Below, in pieces: positions 43,913 through 54,049 of a stretch of DNA of 58,116 bases. Position numbers and translations under genes: made by a program. Position 1 is the first letter of the stretch; each line of letters opens with the position of its first letter. The DNA is from Gemmatimonadota bacterium. Its GTDB lineage: Bacteria; Gemmatimonadota; Gemmatimonadetes; Longimicrobiales; Gaopeijiaceae. Under the pieces are notes generated by a model. The model searched no databases, was not told the origin of the DNA, and was given only the letters and a program-made list of their open reading frames with translations. Location of the stretch: contig VXQO01000060.1 in NCBI GenBank assembly GCA_009838975.1, positions 1 through 58,116 of the forward strand, written 5' to 3'.

Positions 43913-44644
43913 ATGAACCGCACCGTCCGGCTCGCTGCGGTGGGAAGCGCGATGCTCATTGCGGCCGAGGCCACCGCACAGTCGATCGAAGACGCCAACG
44001 CCGCATTTGCAGAGGGACGTTTCGTCGAGGCGGCCGATATGGCCGAAGCGCTGGGCACCTCCGCGGGCTACGCCCTGGCGGCGCAATCACTCGCGGTCCA
44101 TGCGCACTATGAAGCTTCCGAAGAGGAGTTCAGCGAAGTGGTCGAACGCGCGATCCGTATGGGCGAGGAGGCCGTAGCCGCCGATCCGACGAACCCCGAG
44201 GCGCACTACCAGTCCGCCCACGCCGTCGGCCGGTACGCCCAGCGCGTCGGTGCGTTTACGGCGCTCCGCGAAGGCCTTGCGGGCAGGATCCGCGACCTGC
44301 TCGAAGCGACGCTCGCCATCGAACCCGACCATTTCCATGCCATGCTGGCCCTCGGCGGGTGGCACGCCGACATCGCCGCAGAGGGCTTCGTGGCACGAAC
44401 GATGTACGGCGGAAGCGAGGAGGAGGCCGTCAGGCTCTTCGAGCGGGCCCTCGAACTGGCCCCGGAGTCAAGGGTCGTCCTGCACGCATACGGGACCCGA
44501 CTTCAGCGACTCGACAAGGACAGAGGTACCGAGCGGGCCAGGGAGATGCTGGAAAGGGCCCTCTCGCTGCCGCTGGGCGATGCCTACGACGACTACGTGT
44601 ACCTCGATGTGCTGGACGGCCTGGACGCCCTGAACGAAGGCTAG
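43913..44644 (+). CDS. Exported TPR-like repeat protein
   Basis: A 243-residue helical-repeat protein. Signal peptide MNRTVRLAAVGSAMLIAAEATAQS. TPR-like units: IEDANAAFAEGRFVEAADMAEAL, GEEAVAADPTNPEAHYQSAHAVGRYAQRVGAF, RDLLEATLAIEPDHFHAMLALGGWHADIA, EAVRLFERALELAPESRVVLHAYGTRL and REMLERALSLPLGDAYDDY. Such proteins are usually scaffolds. GAGGAGGGG lies directly before the start. A short exported protein with no neighbour on the same strand; partner unknown. Confidence 0.85.
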   Translation: MNRTVRLAAVGSAMLIAAEATAQSIEDANAAFAEGRFVEAADMAEALGTSAGYALAAQSLAVHAHYEASEEEFSEVVERAIRMGEEAVAADPTNPEAHYQSAHAVGRYAQRVGAFTALREGLAGRIRDLLEATLAIEPDHFHAMLALGGWHADIAAEGFVARTMYGGSEEEAVRLFERALELAPESRVVLHAYGTRLQRLDKDRGTERAREMLERALSLPLGDAYDDYVYLDVLDGLDALNEG

Positions 44645-44661
44645 CAGTCGCGCGCGCGCCG

Positions 44662-45327
44662 TCACCCGTCCACGATCGTCGCTCTGAGCACGTAGTCCAG
44701 CCTTGGGAACTCCTCGTTCAGGTAGTCGTTGCCGCGATACTGGATCATCGCCTGCATCGGCCCGGTTCCGCTCGGCGCGCCCTCTCCGTATTCGGAGTTG
44801 ATCAGGTCGACGACCTCCATCCCCGCGACCACCTGCCCGAAGGGCGAGAACCCCATGCCGTCCAGACGGCTGTTGTCCCCGAAGTTGATGAAGACCTGGG
44901 TTGTGCGCGTGCCCGGGCCGCCCATCGCGTAGCTGATGAATCCGCGTGCGTTGCTCTGCACGACCGCGTCGTCGGGGATCCGCGCTTCCCGCCAGGCAGC
45001 CGCCACCGCCGAGTCCCCGTGGATCCCGAACTGCGCCATGAACCCGTCGATCACCCGGAAGAAGCGCACGTCGTCGTAGAACCCGTTCGACACAAGGTTG
45101 TAGAAGCGGTCCGCTCCGTTGGGCGACCACTCGCGGTGGACCTCGATCACGAAGTCGCCCCTGGAGGTCTCGAAGCGGGCCTGGAAGACGTCGGGGGCGG
45201 TGGCGGTGAGCATGTCGGGGGTCAGTAGCATGGGGTTGTAGCCGGAGTCGCAGGCGGATAGATGGGCAGCCGCAATCAGCGCGAGGGCGGCTGCAGGGAA
45301 ACGGCGTCGGGTCCGTGCGTTGGTCAC
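44662..45327 (-). CDS. Cyclophilin-type peptidyl-prolyl isomerase, lipoprotein
   Basis: A 221-residue foldase. Signal peptide ends in lipobox AAHLSACDSG, so lipid-anchored in the periplasm. The cyclophilin core reads FETSRGDFVIEVHREWSPNGADRFYNLVSNGFYDDVRFFRVIDGFMAQFGIHGD (the FFR Arg is catalytic), SYAMGGPGTRTTQVFINFGDNSRLDGMGFSPFGQVVAGMEVVDLI. The usual QGGD block is replaced by QFGIHGD, common in bacterial branch members. GTG at 45327 with CGGAGG 6 nt upstream is the start. Catalyses cis-trans Pro isomerisation during outer-membrane or periplasmic protein folding. Confidence 0.93.
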   Translation of the reverse strand: MTNARTRRRFPAAALALIAAAHLSACDSGYNPMLLTPDMLTATAPDVFQARFETSRGDFVIEVHREWSPNGADRFYNLVSNGFYDDVRFFRVIDGFMAQFGIHGDSAVAAAWREARIPDDAVVQSNARGFISYAMGGPGTRTTQVFINFGDNSRLDGMGFSPFGQVVAGMEVVDLINSEYGEGAPSGTGPMQAMIQYRGNDYLNEEFPRLDYVLRATIVDG

Positions 45328-45415
45328 GGGTGCCTCCGTGGTTCGGGTGTGCCGTGTTGGGCCGGGCAGGCCGGGAAGGCCTCCGAGGCTGCAGGGCCGC
45401 CCGATCAACGGCGTA

Positions 45416-45469
45416 TGGATACCTGATCAATAAATGTCGGGCAACCTGCCGAATCGGGTAGGGTATCCA
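45416..45469. promoter_or_regulatory. Inverted repeat in the divergent promoter region of ppi and propeller genes
   Basis: A perfect 8-bp inverted repeat, TGGATACC (45416-45423) and GGTATCCA (45462-45469), brackets 38 nt of comparatively A+T-rich DNA between divergent genes. On the minus strand TTGCCC, a 17-nt spacer and TATCCA form a weak promoter overlapping the left arm. A regulator-binding role is possible. Confidence 0.35.
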
Positions 45470-45560
45470 AGGAAGAGCTCGGCGGCCCGGGGCCCCGCCA
45501 CCACGACCGCAAACACCGGCTCCGCCGCCCGTCATCTCAAACCTGCAGGAGACGACCCCC

Positions 45561-46952
45561 ATGAAACCGGCTCACCTGAGTGCCCTCACTCCCACAGCCC
45601 TCGCGCTCACCTTCGTCGCCACCACCCTGTCGGCCCAGGAAGTGATCGAACTCCCCGGCCGTGACCGGCAAATCGACCCCGACTTCGAAGAGATCTACCG
45701 CGTCGGCGTCCTCGACGGCGAGTCGTGGGAGATGTTCGGCGACGTCGTCGAGTTGGCATTCGACGAGCGCGGGAACCTCTACGTCTTCGACCGGGCGCCG
45801 GACCTGCGCGTACTGGTGTTCGACGCAGGGGGCGAGTTCGTACGCGAGTTCGGTGCCGCGGGAGAGGGACCGGGCGAGTTCAACATGCCCATGAGCTACG
45901 CGGTTCTGAGGGACGGCACCACGATCGTGGGCGACATGGGTCACAATGCGTACCAGATCTTCGACGCGTCCGGCGAGTTCGTGCGAATGGTCAGAGCAGG
46001 TGCGGAGTCCGCCGTATCCGGTGCGGCTCCCGCGGGGAGGGGATCGGTCCGAACAATGGCCCGGACGATCAGCGTAGCAACCGCCATTCTGCCCGATCCG
46101 CGGGGTGGCGCGGTCTATGCCGGGTCGGCGGGAGCAGGGCTCAGGATCGACGCCACCGGGGCTGACGGCGAACAGTCCGCCACGCGCCCCATCACCCGGC
46201 ACCGCCTCGACGGCGAGGCCGTGAGGACCGATACGGTCGTGCACGGCTGGTTTCCTCCCCGCCCGGAACAGGAGAATCCGTTCAGCGGCGACCTGACCAC
46301 GTCCGACGGGCGAAGGGTCAACATCAGTAACATGCTCAGCGACCTGTCGATGCCATCGACCTTCGAGCCCCGACTGCTGATGGGAGTCCTGCCCGATGGC
46401 GGCGTTGCGTACTCGGACTCCTCCGCATACGCCCTCAAGTTCGCGCGGCCGGGGACCGGCGACGTGGTGCGCACCATCACCCGGCCCTTTGCTCCCGAGC
46501 CGGTGACCCCGAGGGTCGAAGAGGAATACGAAGAGTTGCGCGAGGCCGCGCGTCAAGCGGGCGGAAGCGGCGGTCGGCCCGCCGGAGGGGTCAGCATGGT
46601 CCAGTTCCGGAGCAGGTCCAGCGCCAGCGGCGGCGCTCCCACGACGAGCGCTCCGGCGTCCATGTCGCTGACCCTGGCGCCTCCGGGCTTCTACCACGAG
46701 ATCCCGGTCCTCCAGAGCCTCTTCACGACCTGGGAGGGGCGGATCTGGGTCATGCGGCAGGGCGAGGAGCTCATCGGCGACGGTCCAATCGACGTCCTCA
46801 CCGCCAACGGCGAGTACGTAGGCACCTACCCGACCGGTGCCACCGAAATGCCCGACGCCTTCGGCCCGAATGGACTGGCGGCGTTCATCGAGCTTGACGA
46901 CTTTGACGTTGCCAGTGTGGTGGTGCGGAGGCTGCCGGCCGAAGTTCGTTGA
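45561..46952 (+). CDS. Exported 6-bladed beta-propeller protein
   Basis: A 463-residue secreted protein. Signal peptide [29 protein letters not shown]-like propeller repeats: [84 protein letters not shown] low-complexity Gly/Ser/Ala-rich insertion ([37 protein letters not shown]) near residue 340-375 interrupts the last blades. RBS AGGAGACG. Propellers of this kind are abundant in Gemmatimonadota and Bacteroidota genomes; function is unknown. Confidence 0.85.
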   Translation: MKPAHLSALTPTALALTFVATTLSAQEVIELPGRDRQIDPDFEEIYRVGVLDGESWEMFGDVVELAFDERGNLYVFDRAPDLRVLVFDAGGEFVREFGAAGEGPGEFNMPMSYAVLRDGTTIVGDMGHNAYQIFDASGEFVRMVRAGAESAVSGAAPAGRGSVRTMARTISVATAILPDPRGGAVYAGSAGAGLRIDATGADGEQSATRPITRHRLDGEAVRTDTVVHGWFPPRPEQENPFSGDLTTSDGRRVNISNMLSDLSMPSTFEPRLLMGVLPDGGVAYSDSSAYALKFARPGTGDVVRTITRPFAPEPVTPRVEEEYEELREAARQAGGSGGRPAGGVSMVQFRSRSSASGGAPTTSAPASMSLTLAPPGFYHEIPVLQSLFTTWEGRIWVMRQGEELIGDGPIDVLTANGEYVGTYPTGATEMPDAFGPNGLAAFIELDDFDVASVVVRRLPAEVR

Positions 46953-47064
46953 GCCCGGGCGGCCGCGGATGCCCGCCTGTGCTGGCTGATCCGGGCGCCC
47001 CGCTCGCACCAGGGCGGTGCCCCAAAGCCAATCTGCCGCACGAAGCAGCTCTGGAGAGACCGTC

Positions 47065-48318
47065 ATGCGCCGCACCGTCACGTCCCGCGCCACCTTCCCG
47101 CACCGCGCGACCCTCGTCCTCTTCGCCCTCCTCTTCACGACCGCGCAGTCAGCCGCCGCCCAGACGTACTTCCCCGGCCGCCATCCGGACTGGGAGCGCC
47201 GCACCCCCGAGCAGGCCGGCTTCGACCCCGCCGGGATCGCGCGCGCGGTCGAGATCGCGATCGCCGGCGAATCGCAGTCACCCCGCGACCTCGCCTTCAA
47301 CCACCTCGGCACCTTCGGCCGCGAACCCCTGGGCGATGCCGTCGGCCCGTTCACCGTCCGCGGCCCGCAGTCCGGCGTGATCGTGCACCGGGGGTACATC
47401 ATCGCCGAGTGGGGCGACCCCGCCAAAGCCGACAACACCTTCAGCGTCTCAAAGAGCTTCCTGTCGTCCACCGTGGGGCTGGCCTGGGACCGCGGGCTCA
47501 TTCGCGACGTCGACGACAGGGTCCGCGACTACATCCCTCCGATCATCCTCGACACTGGTGACGGCGAGCCCGGCTACGAGAACGGCCGCCGCCCGAAGCT
47601 GCTCTTCGAGTCCGAGCACAACCGCAAGATCACCTGGGACCACCTGCTCCGGCAGACGAGCGACTGGGAAGGGACGCTCTGGGGCAAGCCCGAGTGGGCC
47701 GATCGCCCCAACCAGGACCGCTCAACCTGGGGCACGCGTCCGCGCAACGAGCCCGGCACCGCCTACGAGTACAACGACACGCGCGTGAACCTGCTCGCCC
47801 TCGCTGCCACCGCCGTCTGGCGGCGCCCCCTGCCCGAAGTCCTGCGCGAGCACATCATGGACCCGATCGGCGCCTCGTCCACCTGGGGATGGCACGGCTA
47901 CGACAACTCGTGGGTCATCCTGGACGGCCGCGAAGTCCAGGCGGTCAGCGGCGGCGCGCACTGGGGCGGCGGCATGATCCTCAGTGCCTACGACCAGGCC
48001 CGCTTCGGCCTTTTCACCATGCACAAGGGCAACTGGAACGGGAAGCAGCTCCTGTCCGAGGACTGGTTCGACATGGCCACGACTCCCGGCGAGATCAACC
48101 GCAGCTACGGCTTCATGAATTTCTCGCTGAACACCGATCAGCGCCGCTACCCCAATGCTCCCGAGTACACCTGGACCCACACCGGCGCCGGCTCGAACCT
48201 GATCTACGTGGACCCCGAGAACGAACTCGTGATCGTGTGCAGGTGGATCCGGGGCGGCGCGTTCACGGACGTGGTGCACACGGTGCTGGAGGCGATGGGG
48301 GAGGTCGCGGAGAACTGA
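47065..48318 (+). CDS. Serine hydrolase of the beta-lactamase/penicillin-binding class C family
   Basis: A 417-residue exported serine hydrolase. Signal peptide HRATLVLFALLFTTAQSAAAQ. The SxxK motif is FSVSKSFLSSTVGLAWDRG (nucleophile Ser), the YxN motif is YEYNDTRVNLLALAA, and the third element is WTHTGAGSNLIYVDPENELVIV (HTG). These match class C beta-lactamase-fold esterases, D-peptidases and transpeptidases rather than true beta-lactamases. ATG at 47065 with GGAGAG 8 nt upstream. A D-amino-acid peptidase role would fit the other D-amino-acid enzymes here, but substrate is unknown. Confidence 0.9.
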   Translation: MRRTVTSRATFPHRATLVLFALLFTTAQSAAAQTYFPGRHPDWERRTPEQAGFDPAGIARAVEIAIAGESQSPRDLAFNHLGTFGREPLGDAVGPFTVRGPQSGVIVHRGYIIAEWGDPAKADNTFSVSKSFLSSTVGLAWDRGLIRDVDDRVRDYIPPIILDTGDGEPGYENGRRPKLLFESEHNRKITWDHLLRQTSDWEGTLWGKPEWADRPNQDRSTWGTRPRNEPGTAYEYNDTRVNLLALAATAVWRRPLPEVLREHIMDPIGASSTWGWHGYDNSWVILDGREVQAVSGGAHWGGGMILSAYDQARFGLFTMHKGNWNGKQLLSEDWFDMATTPGEINRSYGFMNFSLNTDQRRYPNAPEYTWTHTGAGSNLIYVDPENELVIVCRWIRGGAFTDVVHTVLEAMGEVAEN

Positions 48319-48333
48319 GGCGCCGCGCAGACC

Positions 48334-49209
48334 CTACACCCGCAGCGACACCCCCGTCGCCGTACGCACGATCGTCGGCTGCACCCGGGTGATCGTGCGG
48401 GCCCGGTAGTGCGCGAGCAGCCCCTCGACGGTCGCGAAGTCGCTCAGGTCCTCCAACGTGCGAATCGTCGGGAAGATCATGGGCAGCCGCCCGCGCCGGT
48501 GCCGGTCGAGCGCCGCGCCGGGCGTGAGCCAGACCGCATCGGTCATCTCGCGCCGGTCGTAGACGGCCCGCGATCCGCGCGGGACCCTGGCCGCGAAGAA
48601 GCGGGTGTCGTAGCGGCGGGGTTCGACTTCAGGTGTGACCCAATGGGCGATGTACTCGACCGCGCCGCCATCCAGGCGCGCACCGAGCCCATCGAGCACG
48701 GCGGCGAATGAAGCTCCGCCCCCCAACAAGGCTTCCCTCGCCTCACCCACCACCTCCCCGCCCGGCGGCCCGTTCGCGGTGACCACCCCGGCCAGCAGCC
48801 CCGTCTCCTCGATGGCTTCCCGCAGCGCGGCCCCGTAGTACGCGATCGCGGGGGGATCCGCGTCCGGCGCGATCCCCAGCCGTGCGGCCGCGCCCTCATG
48901 CGTCAGCCCGTCCCAGCACCGCACCAGCGCGTCCTGGCCGTCGGCCGCGTCCACCCGCCCACCCGGGAACACGTACGCGCCCGGCACGAACCCCGTGGCG
49001 CGATTGCGGCGCAGCAGCAGCACCTCGGGCCCGCCGCCGCCCTCGCGCATCAGCACCACCGTGGCCGACGGGTGCGGCACGGCCGGCGTGGCGGGCACGT
49101 TGGCCAGCGTGTCAACGAATCCCGGGGGCAGCCGCTCCTCCGGGATCTCGTAGGGAGGTGGCTCCCCGCCTCCGTCCGCGGCCCGGCTCCCGTCAGTTCC
49201 CCGCGGCAT
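48334..49209 (-). CDS. NUDIX hydrolase with split Nudix box
   Basis: A 291-residue nucleotide-pyrophosphate-type hydrolase. The Nudix box is divided: GAYVFPGGRVDAADGQD, then about 40 residues, then YYGAALREAIEETGLLAG with the catalytic REAIEE(T)G. Such an insertion is typical of NUDT19/CoA-pyrophosphatase-like members. The first 45 residues (GSRAADGGGEPPPYEIPEERLPPG) are low complexity. Starts inside the divergent-type gamma-glutamyltransferase gene with a 17-nt overlap, a strong sign of translational coupling. Substrate unknown. Confidence 0.9.
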   Translation of the reverse strand: MPRGTDGSRAADGGGEPPPYEIPEERLPPGFVDTLANVPATPAVPHPSATVVLMREGGGGPEVLLLRRNRATGFVPGAYVFPGGRVDAADGQDALVRCWDGLTHEGAAARLGIAPDADPPAIAYYGAALREAIEETGLLAGVVTANGPPGGEVVGEAREALLGGGASFAAVLDGLGARLDGGAVEYIAHWVTPEVEPRRYDTRFFAARVPRGSRAVYDRREMTDAVWLTPGAALDRHRRGRLPMIFPTIRTLEDLSDFATVEGLLAHYRARTITRVQPTIVRTATGVSLRV

Positions 49210-50842
49210 GCCCGTCCTTCCGGGGCTCCGACGCCGCCGCCCACCCCTTCTCCAACCGCAGGATCACCTGCGCGCCGCCGAAGTCGGTGCGCGTCCAGTC
49301 CGCCAGCTCATGTCCCCGCGCCTCCAGGTCCGCCCCCACCTCGTCGCTGATCCGCTCGATCGCAACGCGCTTGCCCGACAGGTGCCGGAACCTCGCCGCA
49401 TCCACCGCCTCCTGCGGGTCCATCCCGAAGACGAGCATGTTGAGCAGCAACTGGGTGTGGCCCTGCGGCTGCATCGAGCCGCCCATGAGCCCGAAGGCCA
49501 TCAGCGGCTCGCCGTCCCTTGTCACGAAGCCCGGGATGATCGTGTGGAAGGGGCGCTTGCGCGGCGCGACCTGGTTGGGGTGGCCGTCGTCGAAGACGAA
49601 GCCGGCGCCCCGGTTCTGCAGCGCGAACCCGGTCCCGGGAATCACGACCCCCGATCCGAACCCCGAGAACACCGAGTTGATGAACGACACCATGTTCCCG
49701 TCGGCGTCCGCGACGGAGAGGTAGATGGTCTCGGAGTCGGTGACGGCGCGCCCCGGGTTGACCCGGTCGGCCGCGACCCGCGGGTCGATCAGCGCCCGCC
49801 GGGCGTCGATGTACGACGGGTTCAGGAGCGACATGGGGTCGATCTCCATGTGGTCGGCGTCCGACACGTACCGGTGCAGGTCGGCAAAGGCCAGCTTCTT
49901 CACCTCGATGAGGTGGTGGAGGTAGTCGGCGGAGTTGTGTCCCATGCCCTCCAGGTCCATGGGTTCGAGGAGCTCCAGCATCTCCAGCGCGGCGATCCCC
50001 TGCCCCGCCGGGGGAAGCTCCCACACGGTGAACCCGCGGAAGTCCGTGCTCAGCGGCTCGACCCACCGCTGCTGATGCGTGGCGAGATCCTCCAGCGTCA
50101 GAAAACCGCCCAATTCCGCAAGTCCGTCTACAAGATCCTGTCCCAGAGAGCCGCCGTAGAGGACGCCGGGCCCCTCGTCGGCGATCCTCTGAAACGAACG
50201 GGCAATATCCGGATTCGTGTGCCACTCCCCCGCCCTGGGCGCGCGCTCGCCGTCGATCAGGTAGGTCGCGCGAGCCCCCTCGTCGCGGGCCAGCTTCTCG
50301 GTCGCGCCCGCCCACTGCCGCGCAATGACGGGGGTCACCGGAAAGCCCTCGCTCGCGATGCGGATCGCGGGCTGCAGGACCTCGGCCAGGGTAAGCTTGC
50401 CGAAACGCTCGACCAGCGCGTGCCACCCCGAGACCGCTCCCGGCACGGTGACCGCCTCCGGCCCCGATCCCGGCACGCGGTCGTGTCCCCGCGCCCTGAG
50501 CGCCTCTACCGACATGCCGCTGCCGCTCCGGCCGCTCGCGTCGATGCCATGGAGTTCGCCCGTCTCGGCCCACCACACGATCGAGAAGGCGTCGCCGCCC
50601 ATCCCGGTCATGTGCGGTTCGGTCACGTTGAGCACGGCCGCGGCGGCCACCGCCCCGTCGATCGCGTTGCCGCCCTGCTGCATGACCTCGAGGGCGGCTG
50701 CGGTGGCGAGCGGCTGGCTGGTGGCGGCGACGTTGCGCGGGGCGTAGACCGTCGAGCGGCGCCCCATGTCCTGCTGGGATTGGATGGTCATGGGCACGAG
50801 GGCTGTGAAGGCGGCGGCGAGGAGGAGGCTGCGGGTCTGCAT
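49193..50842 (-). CDS. Gamma-glutamyltransferase-family protein, YwrD-like variant
   Basis: A 549-residue exported Ntn hydrolase. Signal peptide MQTRSLLLAAAFTALVPMTIQSQ. Core: YAPRNVAATSQPLATAAALEVMQQGGNAIDGAVAAAAVLNVTEPHMTGMGGDAFSIVWW. The autocleavage site reads SETIYLSVADADGNMVSFINSVFSGFGSG; the nucleophile Thr is kept, but the canonical TTH is TIY. This variant matches the YwrD-like branch rather than true glutathione-degrading enzymes. Downstream are RKRPFHTIIPGFV and MGGSMQPQGHTQLLLNMLVFGM. ATG at 50842 with AAGGA upstream. Overlaps the NUDIX gene by 17 nt. Confidence 0.92.
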   Translation of the reverse strand: MQTRSLLLAAAFTALVPMTIQSQQDMGRRSTVYAPRNVAATSQPLATAAALEVMQQGGNAIDGAVAAAAVLNVTEPHMTGMGGDAFSIVWWAETGELHGIDASGRSGSGMSVEALRARGHDRVPGSGPEAVTVPGAVSGWHALVERFGKLTLAEVLQPAIRIASEGFPVTPVIARQWAGATEKLARDEGARATYLIDGERAPRAGEWHTNPDIARSFQRIADEGPGVLYGGSLGQDLVDGLAELGGFLTLEDLATHQQRWVEPLSTDFRGFTVWELPPAGQGIAALEMLELLEPMDLEGMGHNSADYLHHLIEVKKLAFADLHRYVSDADHMEIDPMSLLNPSYIDARRALIDPRVAADRVNPGRAVTDSETIYLSVADADGNMVSFINSVFSGFGSGVVIPGTGFALQNRGAGFVFDDGHPNQVAPRKRPFHTIIPGFVTRDGEPLMAFGLMGGSMQPQGHTQLLLNMLVFGMDPQEAVDAARFRHLSGKRVAIERISDEVGADLEARGHELADWTRTDFGGAQVILRLEKGWAAASEPRKDGHAAGN

Positions 50843-51000
50843 CGCATTGTGTCCTTGGCAGGTCCTGAGACTGGGGGTGCTGCCCCGGGAGAGCGGCCGG
50901 GGCGCATGGGCGTCGATCCAACGACGCTTCAAGTTAGGCATGGGGTGGGATCCGGGGCCAGCGGAGAGGATCGGGGGCGGCGGACTCGCCGCGCGACGAC

Positions 51001-51094
51001 CTGCCGAAATGGCCGATTCCCGCCGATTTGGCTGCTTGCCTGCCGAAATGGCCGATCCCGCGGATCGACAAAGTCTGCCGAAATGGCCGATTCC
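51001..51094. repeat. Three near-identical 17-mers, CTGCCGAAATGGCCGAT, irregularly spaced
   Basis: Copies start at 51001, 51040 and 51074, and are followed by TCCC, CCCG and TCCC. Spacing of 39 and 34 nt is too irregular for CRISPR. A degraded fourth copy (CTGCCAGAATGACCG) begins near 51127. All lie in the gap upstream of both lon and the gamma-glutamyltransferase gene. They may be operator sites or a small repeat family. Confidence 0.85.
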
Positions 51095-51128
51095 CCGCCC
51101 CAATCTCCCCATCGGGCAACGCAATCTG

Positions 51129-51173
51129 CCAGAATGACCGCCCAATGATGGCATTCTGACGAAACGGCAGTAC
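51129..51173 (+). promoter_or_regulatory. Dyad and weak promoter upstream of lon
   Basis: CAGAATG and CATTCTG form a 7-bp inverted repeat separated by about 15 nt, and the right arm runs into ATGGCA-17 nt-TACTAT, a weak -35/-10 pair pointing at lon. It is neither CIRCE nor HAIR. The repeated arms at the -35 suggest a regulator site, unproven. Confidence 0.35.
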
Positions 51174-51376
51174 TATGAACCGTAACCGAGGGCAGGGCAG
51201 CCTCGTAGAGATTGGCAAGGTTCATGCAGTAGATGGTGTTTTTGCGGTCGCGCGGGCGCACCCTTTCGGGGTTTCCGGTGTAAGAGGGCGCTGGCGCCGC
51301 CGAAACCGGATCGGGCGATGAGGGGGAACGGGGCGGGCGCCGCATCCCCTCGACGTCATCAAGACAGCCTGCAGAT

Positions 51377-51392
51377 ACCGCCTTCGGGCGGT
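51377..51392 (+). promoter_or_regulatory. ACCGCC-TTCG-GGCGGT hairpin in the lon 5' leader
   Basis: A perfect 6-bp stem capped by a UUCG tetraloop, one of the most stable RNA hairpins, ends 16 nt before the lon ATG and just before its GAGAGG ribosome-binding site. It could stabilise the mRNA or affect initiation. Confidence 0.6.
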
Positions 51393-51407
51393 GAGAGGTC
51401 ATAACAC

Positions 51408-53930
<2,523 letters not shown>

Positions 53931-54049
53931 GGGGGCGCGCACGGACGAGGCCGGAAGGCGTGTGTCCCATCCGCGCATGCAAATGTCCCTGTGATTCCCT
54001 GCGGAACCACGCTGCGGCGCGGGTGGGCCCCTACCAACGAGTGGGCGCC

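Larger units (their letters stand above)
50843..51407. other. 565-bp gap with repeats, dyads and lon leader; no gene recognised
   Basis: Between the divergent gamma-glutamyltransferase and lon genes. It holds the three-copy repeat at 51001-51094, a CAGAATG/CATTCTG dyad at about 51129-51158, nested G+C-rich dyads (GGTTTC/GAAACC around GGCGC/GCGCC) in 51250-51320, and a UUCG-loop hairpin just before lon. Open frames crossing the gap have no convincing protein features. A short regulatory RNA or long 5' leader is possible. Confidence 0.6.

Noticed and set aside
51001-51094. CRISPR array
   Set aside because: Only three copies, repeats too short, spacers irregular (17-22 nt), and no cas genes.
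50934-51218. Minus-strand 94-codon frame in the lon/gamma-glutamyltransferase gap
   Set aside because: Its apparent peptide repeat (GHFGR) is just the DNA repeat read in frame; no ribosome-binding site or domain features.
53931-54049. tRNA or small RNA between the converging lon and selD genes
   Set aside because: No cloverleaf, no GGTTCGA-type T-arm and no clear terminator hairpin found.
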